DNA from: Actinomycetes bacterium
GTDB taxonomy: Bacteria > Actinomycetota > Acidimicrobiia > Acidimicrobiales > Acidimicrobiaceae
Direction of reading: 5' to 3'
NCBI GenBank assembly: GCA_021819025.1
Contig: JAKASN010000153.1
Span: forward strand, 1-5,682
DNA: 5,682 bases
Shown here: positions 5,406 through 5,682 of the stretch, piece after piece
Numbering within the stretch: position 1 is the stretch's first letter
Layout: the number at the start of each line of letters is the position of its first letter
The notes under the pieces: model-generated
Databases searched by the model: none
Seen by the model: only the letters and a program-made list of their open reading frames with translations
Told to the model about the DNA's origin: nothing
Translations under genes and position numbers: made by a program

Positions 5406-5682
5406 AGCGGCACCACCCCTTGGCCCGAAAGAGCTTGGGTGAGGCGGATGGAGTCGCCTTTGGTCTCTACGAGATGGGCGTGATGGGCAAGCCGGTCAAC
5501 GAGTGCTGCAGCGAGGGATCTCGGGGTGATGATCTCGTCGAAGGATGCGACGGAATAGTTCGAGGTGACGATCATCGAAGTCTTCTCATAACAGGCATTG
5601 ACCACCCGATAGAGAGACTCCGAATCATTGGGACCCACGGGAAGAATTCCAAGGTCATCAACCACGATCAGATCCAGTCTCA
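5402..5682 (-). CDS. istB: IstB-like AAA+ transposition helper ATPase, C-terminal part (5' end outside window)
   Basis: The frame is open to the window edge, so 93 C-terminal residues are visible and the N-terminus with Walker A is missing. The Walker B region DLIVVDDLGILPV lies at the start, followed by a sensor-1 segment MIVTSNYSVASFDEII and the typical IstB ending ALVDRLAHHAHLVETKGDSIRL, which carries the conserved DRL-HHAH box. IstB is the DnaA/DnaC-related ATPase that works with the IstA transposase in IS21-family transposition, loading on target DNA and activating the strand-transfer complex. The istA gene would be expected upstream, beyond 5682. The stop overlaps the start of the zinc-ribbon gene by 4 nt. 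The visible part has no frameshift and looks functional. Confidence 0.93.
   Translation of the reverse strand, partial: RLDLIVVDDLGILPVGPNDSESLYRVVNACYEKTSMIVTSNYSVASFDEIITPRSLAAALVDRLAHHAHLVETKGDSIRLTQALSGQGVVPL

Overview
The window looks like a bacterial chromosome segment, most likely actinobacterial. The pointers are moderately high G+C, an HspR-like MerR regulator paired with a small heat-shock protein, a helical family that I associate with actinobacteria and that ends in a DLIYEAY-like motif, and an IS21-type helper gene with a zinc-ribbon companion gene. An acidimicrobial source would fit, but this is inference and no species can be read from the sequence.

Layout. Positions 1-330 (+) hold the C-terminal end of a probably exported protein, followed by a strong 13-bp hairpin without a T tract. 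From 331 to 764 there is no intact gene. The minus strand there carries what looks like a small protein of 84 residues broken by one extra G in a run of five. Positions 765-2333 (+) encode a complete Pif1/RecD-like DNA helicase with a C-terminal HRDC-like domain. It has no Shine-Dalgarno sequence, but a -10-like hexamer sits at leaderless distance from the ATG.

From 4181 down to about 2345 the minus strand reads as a stress operon: a sigma-70-type promoter in an AT-rich patch, hsp20, an hspR-like MerR regulator, a conserved helical protein of unknown function, and possibly a fourth small Cys-rich gene. This operon converges on the helicase. The plausible logic is a heat- or stress-induced chaperone with its own repressor.

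Positions 4215-4836 hold no convincing gene but do contain short repeats, including three imperfect units of about 23 bp alternating GGCCA and TGCAT. Positions 4837-4994 contain two strong hairpins, one of them a nested stem of 104 nt. The right end (5031-5682, minus) is the distal part of an IS21-like transposon operon: the C-terminal part of istB, which overlaps by ATGA a gene for a small multi-zinc-ribbon protein. istA and the far end of the element lie outside the window.

The most interesting items are the three-gene form of the IS21 operon with its zinc-ribbon protein and adjacent folded DNA, the 23-bp repeat cluster, the possible Cys-rich fourth gene of the heat-shock operon, and the single-base-broken small gene. 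None is proven to be a new system from sequence alone.
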